DNA from: an alpha proteobacterium AAP81b
Lineage (GTDB): Bacteria > Pseudomonadota > Alphaproteobacteria > Sphingomonadales > Sphingomonadaceae
Length of the DNA stretch: 40,868 nucleotides
Direction: 5' to 3'
Assembly (NCBI GenBank): GCA_001295935.1
Contig: LJHX01000032.1
Coordinates: 1 to 40,868, forward strand
Shown here one piece after another: positions 10,083 through 17,566 of the stretch. Within the stretch, counting starts at the first letter, position 1, and the number at the start of each line of letters is the position of its first letter. A program made the position numbers and the translations under genes. Under the pieces are notes generated by a model. It was not told the origin of the DNA, ran no database searches, and worked only from the letters and a program-made list of their open reading frames with translations.

Positions 10083-10167
10083 GGGCTCGGGGCCGGCGCC
10101 GCCCGCCGCAAGCCCGTCCCCCTTCACCGGGGCTTCACGCTTTTTGTCGCAATCATACAATCGCCGC

Positions 10168-10288
10168 CGGCCACCGCCGGCTAGAGAAGCATCGCGACCC
10201 GAGGGGAGCCCACCACCGGCAACCGGTTGGCGGCGGGTATCCTCACGACCTTCAGGCCCGGCGGCCGTCCCGCCGCCGGGTCCTTTTT
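10168..10288 (+). ncRNA. Candidate structured small RNA or leader of unknown class
   Basis: No gene covers 10083-10370. A possible -10 TACAAT (10156-10161) would start transcription near 10168; the -35 is weak. The following ~120 nt contains a hairpin GCCGGC-CACC-GCCGGC near the start and a longer interrupted stem (GAGG..CCTC outer pair, GCCC..GGGT, and an inner ACCGG-CAA-CCGGT loop, about 10200-10243). It ends in a strong terminator. I do not recognise a known family; it lacks 4.5S, RNase P, TPP and cobalamin hallmarks. It could be a free small RNA or an attenuator for the AraC gene downstream. Confidence 0.42.
10257..10288 (+). terminator. Strong intrinsic terminator
   Basis: CCCGGCGGC (10257-10265) and GCCGCCGGG (10272-10280) form a perfect 9-bp stem with a 6-nt loop. 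It is followed by TCCTTTTT. It closes the candidate small RNA and stands 82 nt before the AraC-type gene. Confidence 0.8.
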
Positions 10289-10370
10289 GCGTTGTTGCTG
10301 GCACCTTTCCCAGATTGACCTCGGCGGCGGCGTCGCCGACATAGCGGCGGGGGCCGCAAGGAAAGGGGCG

Positions 10371-11219
10371 ATGGTCAGCATCCGCTATTTCGCGCCCGCG
10401 GCCCCGCTACGCGCGCTGCTGTCCTCCTATTATTGGTTCGAGGCGCCGGGGCCGGTGTTTTCCGACCTGATGCGCGCCGAGCTGCCGCAGATCCGAATCA
10501 TCGTCGAAGGCCGCGCGCTCAATCACTTCGCCACCGGCATCGTCCGCGCCTCGGGGGCGGCGCATCTGCAGGGGCCGACGAGCGGGCCGGTGCGCTTCAC
10601 CGCCAGCGGCCGGCTGCTGGTGTTCGGCATCGGGGTGCTGCCGCTTGGCTGGGCAACGCTGGTCGCCGCCCCGGCCGACCAGCTTGCCGACGACATGGTC
10701 GATCTGCGCGGGCTGGCAGGCGCCGAGGTCGATGCGCTGGTCGATGGCCTCGCCACGGCGCGCTGCGATGCCGCGCGGGTGGCGGCCGCGGATCGCTTCT
10801 TTCTTGGCTGGCTGGCGCGTTCGGCGACGGCGCCGTGCTGGTTCACCGGGCTTGCCGATGCCTGGCTGACGGGCGCCGCGGCACCTTCCGTCGATGCGCT
10901 GGTGGCGGCGTCGGGGATGTCGGCGCGGTCGGTCGAGCGGCTGGCGCAGCGCGTCTATGGCGCGTCGCCGCGGCTGCTGGCGCGCAAATATCGAGCGCTG
11001 GGGGCGGCGGTGCGCCTCGGCAATGGCGAGGCCGAAGGCTGGGCGGAGCTGATCGACGATGGGCTGTTCTATGACCAGGCGCATCTGATCCGCGAGTTCC
11101 GCCAGTTCATCGGCATGACCCCGGCGCAATTCCTCAGCGGCGCCGCGGCGGTGACGCGGCTGACCATCGCCCGCAAACGGCTGATGCCCGACCTGCCGAA
11201 ACTGGCGCTGTTCAGCTGA
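10371..11219 (+). CDS. AraC-family transcriptional regulator
   Basis: The 282-residue protein has an N-terminal effector-type domain of unknown ligand (about 1-150) and a C-terminal AraC/XylS DNA-binding region (about 165-265). The latter includes VDALVAASGMSARSVERLAQ as first helix-turn-helix and YDQAHLIREFRQFIGMTPAQF as second. The ATG at 10371 follows a strong GGAAAGGGG ribosome site. It stands alone between the terminator and the SUF promoter, so its targets cannot be inferred from context. Control of the neighbouring small RNA or of itself is possible. Confidence 0.85.
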   Translation: MVSIRYFAPAAPLRALLSSYYWFEAPGPVFSDLMRAELPQIRIIVEGRALNHFATGIVRASGAAHLQGPTSGPVRFTASGRLLVFGIGVLPLGWATLVAAPADQLADDMVDLRGLAGAEVDALVDGLATARCDAARVAAADRFFLGWLARSATAPCWFTGLADAWLTGAAAPSVDALVAASGMSARSVERLAQRVYGASPRLLARKYRALGAAVRLGNGEAEGWAELIDDGLFYDQAHLIREFRQFIGMTPAQFLSGAAAVTRLTIARKRLMPDLPKLALFS

Positions 11220-11228
11220 AGGCGTTGC

Positions 11229-11258
11229 TTGACACTCGCGGGGCGGCGCCCACATAAG
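11229..11258 (+). promoter_or_regulatory. SUF operon promoter
   Basis: A consensus -35 TTGACA (11229-11234) and a -10-like CATAAG (11253-11258) are 18 nt apart, just after the AraC gene. The spacer holds the GC palindrome GGGCGGCGCCC, which may be an operator. The predicted start is near 11265, about 35 nt before the Rrf2-type regulator gene. Confidence 0.6.
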
Positions 11259-11298
11259 CCGGACGAAATCGCTCCGCTTTGAAGGCTGCCCCGCTGCC

Positions 11299-11754
11299 GT
11301 GATCCGACTGACCAACCTTGCCGATTACGCCGTGGTGGTGATGACCGCCGCCGCGCGCGCGCCGGGCGAGCGGCTGTCGGCGGCGCGCGTCGCCGAGGTG
11401 ACGGCGATTCCGGCGCCGACGGTGGCCAAGCTGATGGGAACATTGGCGCGTGGCGGCCTGCTGGTGGCATCGCGCGGCGTGGCCGGCGGTTTCTGCCTGG
11501 TGCGCCCGGCAAGCGAGATTTCAGTCGCGGCGATCGTCGAGGCGGTCGATGGCCCGATCGCGCTGACGCATTGCGCCGGCGGCGACGCCAGCGACTGCGC
11601 CATCGAGGGCCAGTGCGGGGTGCGCGGCCATTGGGGGCCGATCAACGCCGCGGTGCGCGCCGCGCTTGCCGCGGTCAGCCTGGCCGATCTGATCAAGCCT
11701 GCGGCGACAGCACGGCTTGCGTCCGCGCTCCCCGCCGATGAGGTGCACGCATGA
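11299..11754 (+). CDS. Rrf2-family Fe-S regulator of the SUF operon
   Basis: This 151-residue protein belongs to the Rrf2/IscR family, which senses Fe-S status and controls cluster assembly genes. It has a winged helix ([20 protein letters not shown], then [16 protein letters not shown]) and a cluster-binding region with Cys92, Cys100 and Cys106 in [16 protein letters not shown], spaced as in IscR-like proteins. The start is GTG at 11299. The stop overlaps sufB (ATGA). As first gene of the operon with cluster-ligand cysteines, it probably autoregulates SUF expression. Confidence 0.93.
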   Translation: MIRLTNLADYAVVVMTAAARAPGERLSAARVAEVTAIPAPTVAKLMGTLARGGLLVASRGVAGGFCLVRPASEISVAAIVEAVDGPIALTHCAGGDASDCAIEGQCGVRGHWGPINAAVRAALAAVSLADLIKPAATARLASALPADEVHA

Positions 11755-13253
11755 CCGACCAGTCCGCCGCCATTGCCGCCGAGCCCGAAATCCAAGACGC
11801 CGCCGCGCGCGCCGCGGTCGACGATCTCGCCACCTATAAATGGGGCTTCGTCAGCGACATCGAATCGGAGATGGCGCCCAAGGGCCTCAACGAGGACACC
11901 GTCCGCTATATCTCGGCCAAGAAGGGCGAGCCCGAATGGCTGCTCGATTGGCGGCTGAAGGCCTATCGCCGCTGGCTGACGATGACGGCGCCCGATTGGG
12001 CCAAGCTCGATCTGAAGCCGATCGACTATCAGGACGCCTATTATTACGCCGCCCCCAAGGCCAAGCCGACGATCGGCTCCTTGGACGAGCTCGATCCCGA
12101 GATTCGCCGTACCTATGAAAAGCTCGGCATCCCGATCGAGGAGCAGAAGATGCTCGCCGGGGTTGAGGGCGCGCGCCGCGTCGCGGTCGATGCGGTGTTC
12201 GACAGCGTTTCGGTGGCGACGACCTTTCGCGCCGAGCTCGAAAAGGCCGGGGTGATTTTCCGCTCGATCAGCGAGGCGGTGAAGGAGTACCCTGAGCTGG
12301 TGAAGAAGTGGCTCGGCAGCGTCGTGCCGGTGCAGGACAATTTCTTCGCCTGCCTGAACAGCGCGGTCTTTTCGGATGGTACCTTCGTTTACATTCCCGA
12401 GGGCGTCCGCTGTCCGATGGAGCTTTCGACATATTTCCGCATCAACGCCGCCAACACCGGCCAGTTCGAACGCACGCTGATCGTCGCCGACAAGGGCAGC
12501 TACGTCTCCTATCTCGAAGGCTGCACCGCGCCGATGCGCGACGAGAACCAGCTCCACGCCGCGGTCGTCGAGCTGGTCGCGCTCGATGACGCCGAGATCA
12601 AATATTCGACCGTGCAGAACTGGTATCCCGGCGACGCCAATGGCCTGGGCGGTATCTATAATTTCGTGACGAAGCGCGCCAACTGCCTCGGCAAGCGCAG
12701 CAAGGTCAGCTGGACGCAGGTCGAGACGGGGTCGGCGATCACCTGGAAATATCCCTCGTGCGTGCTGTCGGGCGAGGGCTCGGTCGGCGAATTCTATTCG
12801 GTGGCGGTGACCAACAACCGCCAGCAGGCCGATACCGGCACCAAGATGATCCATCTCGGCCGCGGCACGCGCTCGACGATCGTTTCGAAGGGCATTTCGG
12901 CGGGGCGCAGCCAAGGCACCTATCGCGGCCTCGTCCGCGTCGCCGCCAGCGCGGAGGGCGCGCGCAACCACACCCAGTGCGATTCGCTGCTGCTCGGCGC
13001 CGAGTGCGGTGCACATACGGTGCCCTATATCGAAGTGCGCAACCCCTCGGCGCAGGTCGAGCATGAAGCGACGACGAGCCGGATCAGCGACGACCAGCTG
13101 TTCTACGCCCAGTCGCGCGGCCTCGATACCGAGGCGGCGGTTGGCCTGATCGTCAACGGCTTCTGCCGCGAGGTGCTCCAGCAGCTGCCGATGGAGTTCG
13201 CCGTCGAAGCGCAGAAGCTGCTCGGGATCAGCCTCGAGGGCTCGGTCGGATGA
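11751..13253 (+). CDS. sufB: Fe-S cluster assembly scaffold SufB
   Basis: SufB is the core scaffold of the SufBCD complex, where nascent Fe-S clusters are built using sulfur from SufS. The 500-residue protein has the family hallmarks [60 protein letters not shown] and the late motif [20 protein letters not shown]. Its length is typical of the long SufB form. It is translationally coupled to the Rrf2 regulator upstream and to a small lipoprotein gene downstream (ATGA at both junctions). Confidence 0.98.
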   Translation: MTDQSAAIAAEPEIQDAAARAAVDDLATYKWGFVSDIESEMAPKGLNEDTVRYISAKKGEPEWLLDWRLKAYRRWLTMTAPDWAKLDLKPIDYQDAYYYAAPKAKPTIGSLDELDPEIRRTYEKLGIPIEEQKMLAGVEGARRVAVDAVFDSVSVATTFRAELEKAGVIFRSISEAVKEYPELVKKWLGSVVPVQDNFFACLNSAVFSDGTFVYIPEGVRCPMELSTYFRINAANTGQFERTLIVADKGSYVSYLEGCTAPMRDENQLHAAVVELVALDDAEIKYSTVQNWYPGDANGLGGIYNFVTKRANCLGKRSKVSWTQVETGSAITWKYPSCVLSGEGSVGEFYSVAVTNNRQQADTGTKMIHLGRGTRSTIVSKGISAGRSQGTYRGLVRVAASAEGARNHTQCDSLLLGAECGAHTVPYIEVRNPSAQVEHEATTSRISDDQLFYAQSRGLDTEAAVGLIVNGFCREVLQQLPMEFAVEAQKLLGISLEGSVG

Positions 13254-13663
13254 AGCGCGTCGCCCTGCTCGCCGCGCTCGCCCTCGCCGCCTGCGACGCG
13301 CCGGCGCCGCGTGTCGACACCGCCGGCGCCACGGCGCGCGCCGAAGTCGACCGGCTGACCAAGACCTACACGGAGTGCATCGAAGGCCATGCCGCGGCGA
13401 TGCCGGTTGCCGACGATACCGCCGGCGCGCTGGCCGACACCATCGTCAAGAGCTGCCGTCCGGCGCGCAACGCGCTTTTCGCCAAGGTCGCCGACTTCGA
13501 TCGCCTCGGCCATCCGACGCACTCGCGCGAAATGGCCGAGGCCGTCGCCCAGGCGTCGGTCGCCACCCTCGACGACGCGCTGCGCCAGACGACCGTCGTC
13601 ACCATCATCAAACGCCAGCAGGGCATCGGCGACGCGCCGGCGACCCCGGGAACCAGGATCTGA
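13250..13663 (+). CDS. Predicted lipoprotein of unknown function within the suf operon
   Basis: The 137-residue product starts [15 protein letters not shown], a lipoprotein signal peptide with lipobox LAAC and lipidated Cys15. The mature part is mostly helical, with two further cysteines (in TECIEG and KSCRPA) that could form a disulfide. I do not recognise the family. It overlaps sufB (ATGA) and sufC (TGATG), so it is made together with the scaffold proteins although it should be exported to the cell envelope. Its function is unknown. Confidence 0.82.
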   Translation: MKRVALLAALALAACDAPAPRVDTAGATARAEVDRLTKTYTECIEGHAAAMPVADDTAGALADTIVKSCRPARNALFAKVADFDRLGHPTHSREMAEAVAQASVATLDDALRQTTVVTIIKRQQGIGDAPATPGTRI

Positions 13664-14403
13664 TGCTGATCATCGACGACCTCCACGCCGAAATCGACGG
13701 CAAGGCGATCCTCAAGGGCCTGTCGCTGACGGTGAACGCCGGCGAGGTCCATGCCATCATGGGTCCCAATGGCGCCGGCAAGTCGACTTTGTCCTATGTC
13801 CTCGCCGGGCGCGCCGGCTATGCCGTCACCGGCGGGTCGGTGACCTTCCTGGGGCGTGACCTGCTGGCGCTCCAACCCCATGAGCGCGCCGCCGCGGGCG
13901 TGTTCCTCGGACTGCAATATCCCGTCGAGATTCCGGGCGTTTCCAACCTCAACTTCCTGCGCACCGCCTTGAATGCCCAGCGCGGCCAGCGCGGCGAGGC
14001 GGAAGCCTCGGGCGCCGAGTTCATGAAGCTGGTCAAGGCCGTCGCCGCGGACCTCGGCCTGCCCTATGAGATGCTCAAGCGCTCGGTGAACCAGGGCTTT
14101 TCGGGCGGCGAGAAAAAGCGCAATGAAATGGTCCAGATGGCGGTGCTGCAACCGCGGCTGGCGGTGCTCGACGAGACCGATTCGGGGCTCGACATCGACG
14201 CGCTGCGGGTGGTCTCGGAAGGCATCAACCGGATGCGCGGCCCCGAGCGCGCCACCTTGCTGATCACGCACTACCAGCGGCTGCTCGACTATGTCGTGCC
14301 GGACTTCGTCCATGTCCTCGTCGGCGGGCGCATCGTCCGCTCGGGCGGCGCCGAGCTGGCGCATGTTCTCGAGCGCGACGGCTATGTGAGCATCGCGGCG
14401 TGA
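13663..14403 (+). CDS. sufC: Fe-S assembly ATPase SufC
   Basis: SufC is the ABC-type ATPase that drives conformational change in SufBCD. The 246 residues contain Walker A GPNGAGKST (34-42), the SufC-specific Q-loop region GLQYPVEIPGV, the signature SGGEKKRNE (147-155), Walker B LAVLDE (166-171) and the family motif TDSGLDIDAL. The ATG at 13663 shares one base with the preceding lipoprotein's stop (TGATG). The stop overlaps the sufD GTG. Confidence 0.98.
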   Translation: MLIIDDLHAEIDGKAILKGLSLTVNAGEVHAIMGPNGAGKSTLSYVLAGRAGYAVTGGSVTFLGRDLLALQPHERAAAGVFLGLQYPVEIPGVSNLNFLRTALNAQRGQRGEAEASGAEFMKLVKAVAADLGLPYEMLKRSVNQGFSGGEKKRNEMVQMAVLQPRLAVLDETDSGLDIDALRVVSEGINRMRGPERATLLITHYQRLLDYVVPDFVHVLVGGRIVRSGGAELAHVLERDGYVSIAA

Positions 14404-15131
14404 GCGCGCTTCCCACCCGCCGCGACGAGGCCTGGCGCTACAGCGACCTCGCCGCCGCCGCCAGCGTCTGGCCGGTGCCGGCCGCCGAGACGGTCACCGT
14501 CGCCGCCGGCGAAAGCCTGGCGCGGACGCTGATCCTCGACGCCCCCGACGACGCCATCGTCATCCACGATTATGCGATCACCGTCGCAGCCGGGGCGAGC
14601 CTCGACTTCCGCATCCTCAACGCCGGCGGCCGCTATGGCCGGGTGGCGCTCGATGTCACCCTCCACGCCGGCGCGCGCTTCGATCTCGGCGGCGTCATCA
14701 TCGGCCGCGGCGCCACCAATCGCGAGATCGTCACCACCGTCCGCCACGCCGGGCCGGGCGCCGTCAGCCGCCAGGTGGTGCGCTGCGTCGCCGGCGACAC
14801 CGCGACGACGACCTATCTCGGAAAGGTCGCGGTGGCGCGCGAGGGCCAGCAGACCGATGCGGCGCAGTCGTTCAAGGCATTGCTGCTCGATCGCGGCGCT
14901 ACCGCCAACGCCAAGCCCGAGCTCGAAATCTTCGCCGATGATGTGAAGTGCGCCCATGGCGCGACGGTCGGCGAGCTCGACGCCAATGCGTTGTTCTACC
15001 TCGAAAGCCGCGGCGTGCCGCCGGCGGCGGCGCGGGCGCTGCTGACGCGGGCGTTCCTGTCGGATGCCTTCGAAGGCCTCGCTGACGACGCGCGCGACGC
15101 GCTGGAAGCCCGGCTGGAGGCGCTGCTGTGA
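14400..15131 (+). CDS. sufD: Fe-S assembly protein SufD, short form
   Basis: SufD partners SufB in the SufBCD scaffold complex and is needed for iron acquisition. At 243 residues it is far shorter than the ~420-residue enterobacterial protein and lacks most of the N-terminal part. It keeps the beta-helix core and the conserved end DDVKCAHGATVGELDANALF and YLESRGV, including the Cys and His positions implicated in cluster formation. The GTG start at 14400 overlaps the sufC stop (GTGA). The stop overlaps the sufS GTG in the same way. Confidence 0.94.
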   Translation: MSALPTRRDEAWRYSDLAAAASVWPVPAAETVTVAAGESLARTLILDAPDDAIVIHDYAITVAAGASLDFRILNAGGRYGRVALDVTLHAGARFDLGGVIIGRGATNREIVTTVRHAGPGAVSRQVVRCVAGDTATTTYLGKVAVAREGQQTDAAQSFKALLLDRGATANAKPELEIFADDVKCAHGATVGELDANALFYLESRGVPPAAARALLTRAFLSDAFEGLADDARDALEARLEALL

Positions 15132-16444
15132 GCGACACCCTTACTTCTCCCCTCCCGCTTGCGGGAGGGGTCGGGGGAGGGAATGCCCTCGCCGCCAACA
15201 CGGATTTTGCCGGGAAGGGACTTCCCTCCCCCAGCCCCTCCAGCAAGCGGGAGGGGAGCAAGGGTGACTTCCCCGGCCTCGCCGGCGATTGGGCCTATCT
15301 CGACACCGCCGCCACCGCGCAGAAGCCGCAGGCCGTCATAGACGCGATCGCCCGCGCCTATGGGCCGGACTATGCCACCGTTCACCGCGGCGTCTACGAA
15401 CGCTCGGCGACGATGACCTTGCGCTTCGAGGAAGCCCGCGCCCGCGTCGCTGCCTTCATCGGTGCCGCGTCGCCCTACGAGATCGTCTTCACCCGCGGCG
15501 CCACCGAAGGCATCAACCTCGTCGCGCAGAGCTGGGGGCAGCGGCTGCAGCCCGGCGACCGCATCCTGCTCTCGGCGCTCGAACATCACAGCAACATCGT
15601 CCCCTGGCAGCTGCTCCGCGACCGCACCGGCATCGAGATCGACGTCGCGCCGCTGACCGACGACGGCCGCATCGACGAGGCCGCGCTCGTCGCGATGATC
15701 GGCCCGCGCACCCGGCTGGTGGCAATCGCCCATGTCTCGAACGTGCTGGGCAGCGTCGTCGATATCGCCACCATCGCCGCCGCGGCGCACGCCCAGGGGG
15801 CGTTGCTGCTCGTCGACGGCTGCCAGGCGGCACCGCGCCTCGCCCTCGACATGCAGGCGCTCGGCGCCGATTTCTATGTCTTCTCGGGCCACAAGCTCTA
15901 TGGCCCGACCGGCATCGGCGTGCTCTGGGGCCGTGCCGAGCTGCTCGCCTCGATGCCGCCGTGGCAGGGCGGCGGCGCGATGATCGAGACGGTCAGCTTC
16001 TTGTCCACCACCTATGCCCCGCCGCCGCAGCGCTTCGAGGCCGGCACGCCGCATATCGCCGGCGCCATCGGCCTTGCCGCGGCGATCGACTATGTCGAGG
16101 GCATCGGCCTCGCCGCCATCCATGCCCATGAAACGACCCTCGTCGCCGCGGCGCGCGAGGCACTCGGGCGCATCAATTCGGTGCGGCTGTTCGGCCCGGC
16201 CGACTCGGCCGGCATCCTCAGCTTCGCCATCGAGGGGGTGCATCCCCATGATATCGGCACCATATTGGATGAAAGCGGCGTCGCCATTCGCGCCGGGCAT
16301 CATTGCGCCCAGCCGCTGATGGCGGTGCTCGGCGTGCCGGCGACGGCGCGGGCGAGCTTCGGCATTTATAACGACCTGTCGGATGTCGAGCGCCTTGCCG
16401 CCGGCATCGCCCGCGTCACACGCATTTTCGGGGTGGAAGCATGA
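15128..16444 (+). CDS. sufS: Cysteine desulfurase SufS with an in-frame palindromic insertion
   Basis: SufS takes sulfur from cysteine with PLP and passes it to the scaffold. The 438 residues include His153 (LEHHSN), the PLP lysine Lys256 (FSGHKLYGPTG) and the catalytic Cys393 (RAGHHCAQP). The N-terminus is odd. Residues about 7-44 are encoded by a palindromic repeat that places [12 protein letters not shown] and LPSPSPSSKREG before the normal beginning DFPGLAGDWAYLDTAATAQKP split here across residue 47 onward. All catalytic residues are intact, so the enzyme should work. Its GTG start overlaps sufD, which argues against starting translation after the insertion. Confidence 0.95.
   Translation: MSDTLTSPLPLAGGVGGGNALAANTDFAGKGLPSPSPSSKREGSKGDFPGLAGDWAYLDTAATAQKPQAVIDAIARAYGPDYATVHRGVYERSATMTLRFEEARARVAAFIGAASPYEIVFTRGATEGINLVAQSWGQRLQPGDRILLSALEHHSNIVPWQLLRDRTGIEIDVAPLTDDGRIDEAALVAMIGPRTRLVAIAHVSNVLGSVVDIATIAAAAHAQGALLLVDGCQAAPRLALDMQALGADFYVFSGHKLYGPTGIGVLWGRAELLASMPPWQGGGAMIETVSFLSTTYAPPPQRFEAGTPHIAGAIGLAAAIDYVEGIGLAAIHAHETTLVAAAREALGRINSVRLFGPADSAGILSFAIEGVHPHDIGTILDESGVAIRAGHHCAQPLMAVLGVPATARASFGIYNDLSDVERLAAGIARVTRIFGVEA
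15147..15258. repeat. Palindromic repeat inside sufS, translated in frame
   Basis: The arms 15147-15182 and 15219-15258 are inverted copies of each other. Each contains its own small palindrome (CCCTCCCGCTTGCGGGAGGG on the left; the right has one changed base). It matches the bchB copy at 1-112 in both arms, while the centre differs. It supplies SufS residues about 7-44. The antisense strand also reads PLPLAGG-type peptide, as expected from the symmetry. Confidence 0.9.
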
Positions 16445-16923
16445 ACGACCAGCCACGCAAGTTCGAGATCGAGGAAGTCGCCGAGGCGCGCGAGGTGCCC
16501 CGCGCGCCGCCGCCGCGCGCTCTCGCCGAGGTCGATGGCGACGTCGAAGGCCGCCACCCCGATTATCTCGAAGGCTTTCTGAAACCCCCGGCAGTGGTGG
16601 GCAACCCCGCCGAAGCCCCCGGCGGCGACACCTATGAAGCCGTGATCGCCGCGCTGCGTGACATTTTCGATCCCGAGATCCCGGTCAACATCTATGACAT
16701 GGGGCTGATCTACGGTGTCGAAATCACCGGCGGCCACGCCAATGTGACGATGACCCTGACGACGCCGCACTGCCCGGTCGCCGAGACCATGCCCGCCGAG
16801 GTCGAGATGCGCGTCTCCAGCGTCCCCGGCATCGCGACAGCCGACATCAACCTTGTCTGGGATCCGCCGTGGGACCCCGGCAAGATGAGCGACGAAGCCA
16901 AGCTCGAAATGGGAATGCTGTGA
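16441..16923 (+). CDS. sufT: SUF-associated Fe-S maturation protein SufT (MIP18/DUF59 family)
   Basis: SufT is an auxiliary Fe-S maturation factor of the MIP18/DUF59 family, often encoded in SUF operons. The 160 residues have a charged, proline-rich N-terminal extension (about 1-62). The DUF59 domain follows, with IFDPEIPVNIYDMGLIYGV, the conserved Cys in LTTPHCPVAE, and the typical C-terminal WDPPWDPGKMSDEAKLEMGM split from LVW. It overlaps sufS (ATGA) and sufA (TGATG). Confidence 0.93.
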   Translation: MNDQPRKFEIEEVAEAREVPRAPPPRALAEVDGDVEGRHPDYLEGFLKPPAVVGNPAEAPGGDTYEAVIAALRDIFDPEIPVNIYDMGLIYGVEITGGHANVTMTLTTPHCPVAETMPAEVEMRVSSVPGIATADINLVWDPPWDPGKMSDEAKLEMGML

Positions 16924-17282
16924 TGGAGACGACGACATTGCGCCGCCCGCGCCCGGCGCCGATCACCGTCACCGAGGACGCGGCGCGCCGCATCGCCGAG
17001 ATCATCGCCAAGGCGCCGACGCCGGCCGCCGGCGTCCGGCTGACGACGCCCAAGCGCGGCTGTTCGGGGCTCGCCTACAGCCTCGACTATGTCGCCGACG
17101 CCAAGCCGGGCGACGAAGCGGTGGTGACGCCAGGCGGCACGCTGTTCATCGACGGCGGCAGCCTGATGTATCTGATCGGCAGCCGCATGGACTGGAAGGA
17201 AGACGATTTCGCCGCGGGCTTCGTCTTCGAAAACCCCAACGCCAAGGGCAGCTGCGGCTGCGGCGAGAGTTTTACCGTTTGA
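16923..17282 (+). CDS. sufA: A-type Fe-S carrier SufA/IscA-like
   Basis: A-type carriers accept Fe-S clusters from the scaffold and deliver them to apo-proteins. The 119-residue protein has the three invariant cysteines Cys47 (KRGCSGLAY), Cys111 and Cys113 (GSCGCGESF) and the motif GGTLFIDGGSLMYLIGS. The ATG at 16923 shares its first base with the sufT stop. An upstream in-frame ATG would run into sufT in another frame and is unlikely. The stop overlaps the next lipoprotein start. Confidence 0.95.
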   Translation: METTTLRRPRPAPITVTEDAARRIAEIIAKAPTPAAGVRLTTPKRGCSGLAYSLDYVADAKPGDEAVVTPGGTLFIDGGSLMYLIGSRMDWKEDDFAAGFVFENPNAKGSCGCGESFTV

Positions 17283-17560
17283 ACCGCCGCTGGCGGGCGG
17301 CGGCGCCTTTGTTGCTCGGCCTCGCCCTGCCGGGCTGCGTCGCCTCGGCGATCGCCGGCGCGACGGTCGCCGCCGTCAAGGCGCCCTTCAAGGTCGGCGG
17401 CGCCGTCATCGACGCGACGACGACAAGCCGCGCCGAAGCCGACCGCAACCGCGGCCGCGCGCTGCGCAAGCAGGAGGAAGCGGCAGCGCGCGAGGCGAAG
17501 CGCACCAGGCGCGCCGCCGAACGCTTCGCGCGGCGTGACGCTGAAACCGCACCGCGCTGA
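17279..17560 (+). CDS. Small predicted lipoprotein at the end of the suf operon
   Basis: The start is TTG at 17279, overlapping the sufA stop as TTGA. The 93-residue product has an arginine-rich N-terminus, a hydrophobic stretch and lipobox ALPGC with Cys20. A short glycine/alanine-rich region follows, then a highly charged Arg/Glu-rich helix (about 50-93, likely coiled coil). I do not recognise the family. It is the second lipoprotein in the operon. The next gene starts 6 nt later. Confidence 0.7.
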   Translation: MNRRWRAAAPLLLGLALPGCVASAIAGATVAAVKAPFKVGGAVIDATTTSRAEADRNRGRALRKQEEAAAREAKRTRRAAERFARRDAETAPR

Positions 17561-17566
17561 CCGCCG

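Noticed and set aside
10168-10288. Cobalamin, TPP, 4.5S or RNase P RNA identity for the structured region
   Set aside because: The diagnostic core sequences of these RNAs are absent, so only an unassigned structure is reported. A 6S identity could not be tested without a covariance model.
11325-13064. 579-codon minus-strand open frame opposite rrf2 and sufB
   Set aside because: Antisense to two unmistakable genes, with no recognisable motif.
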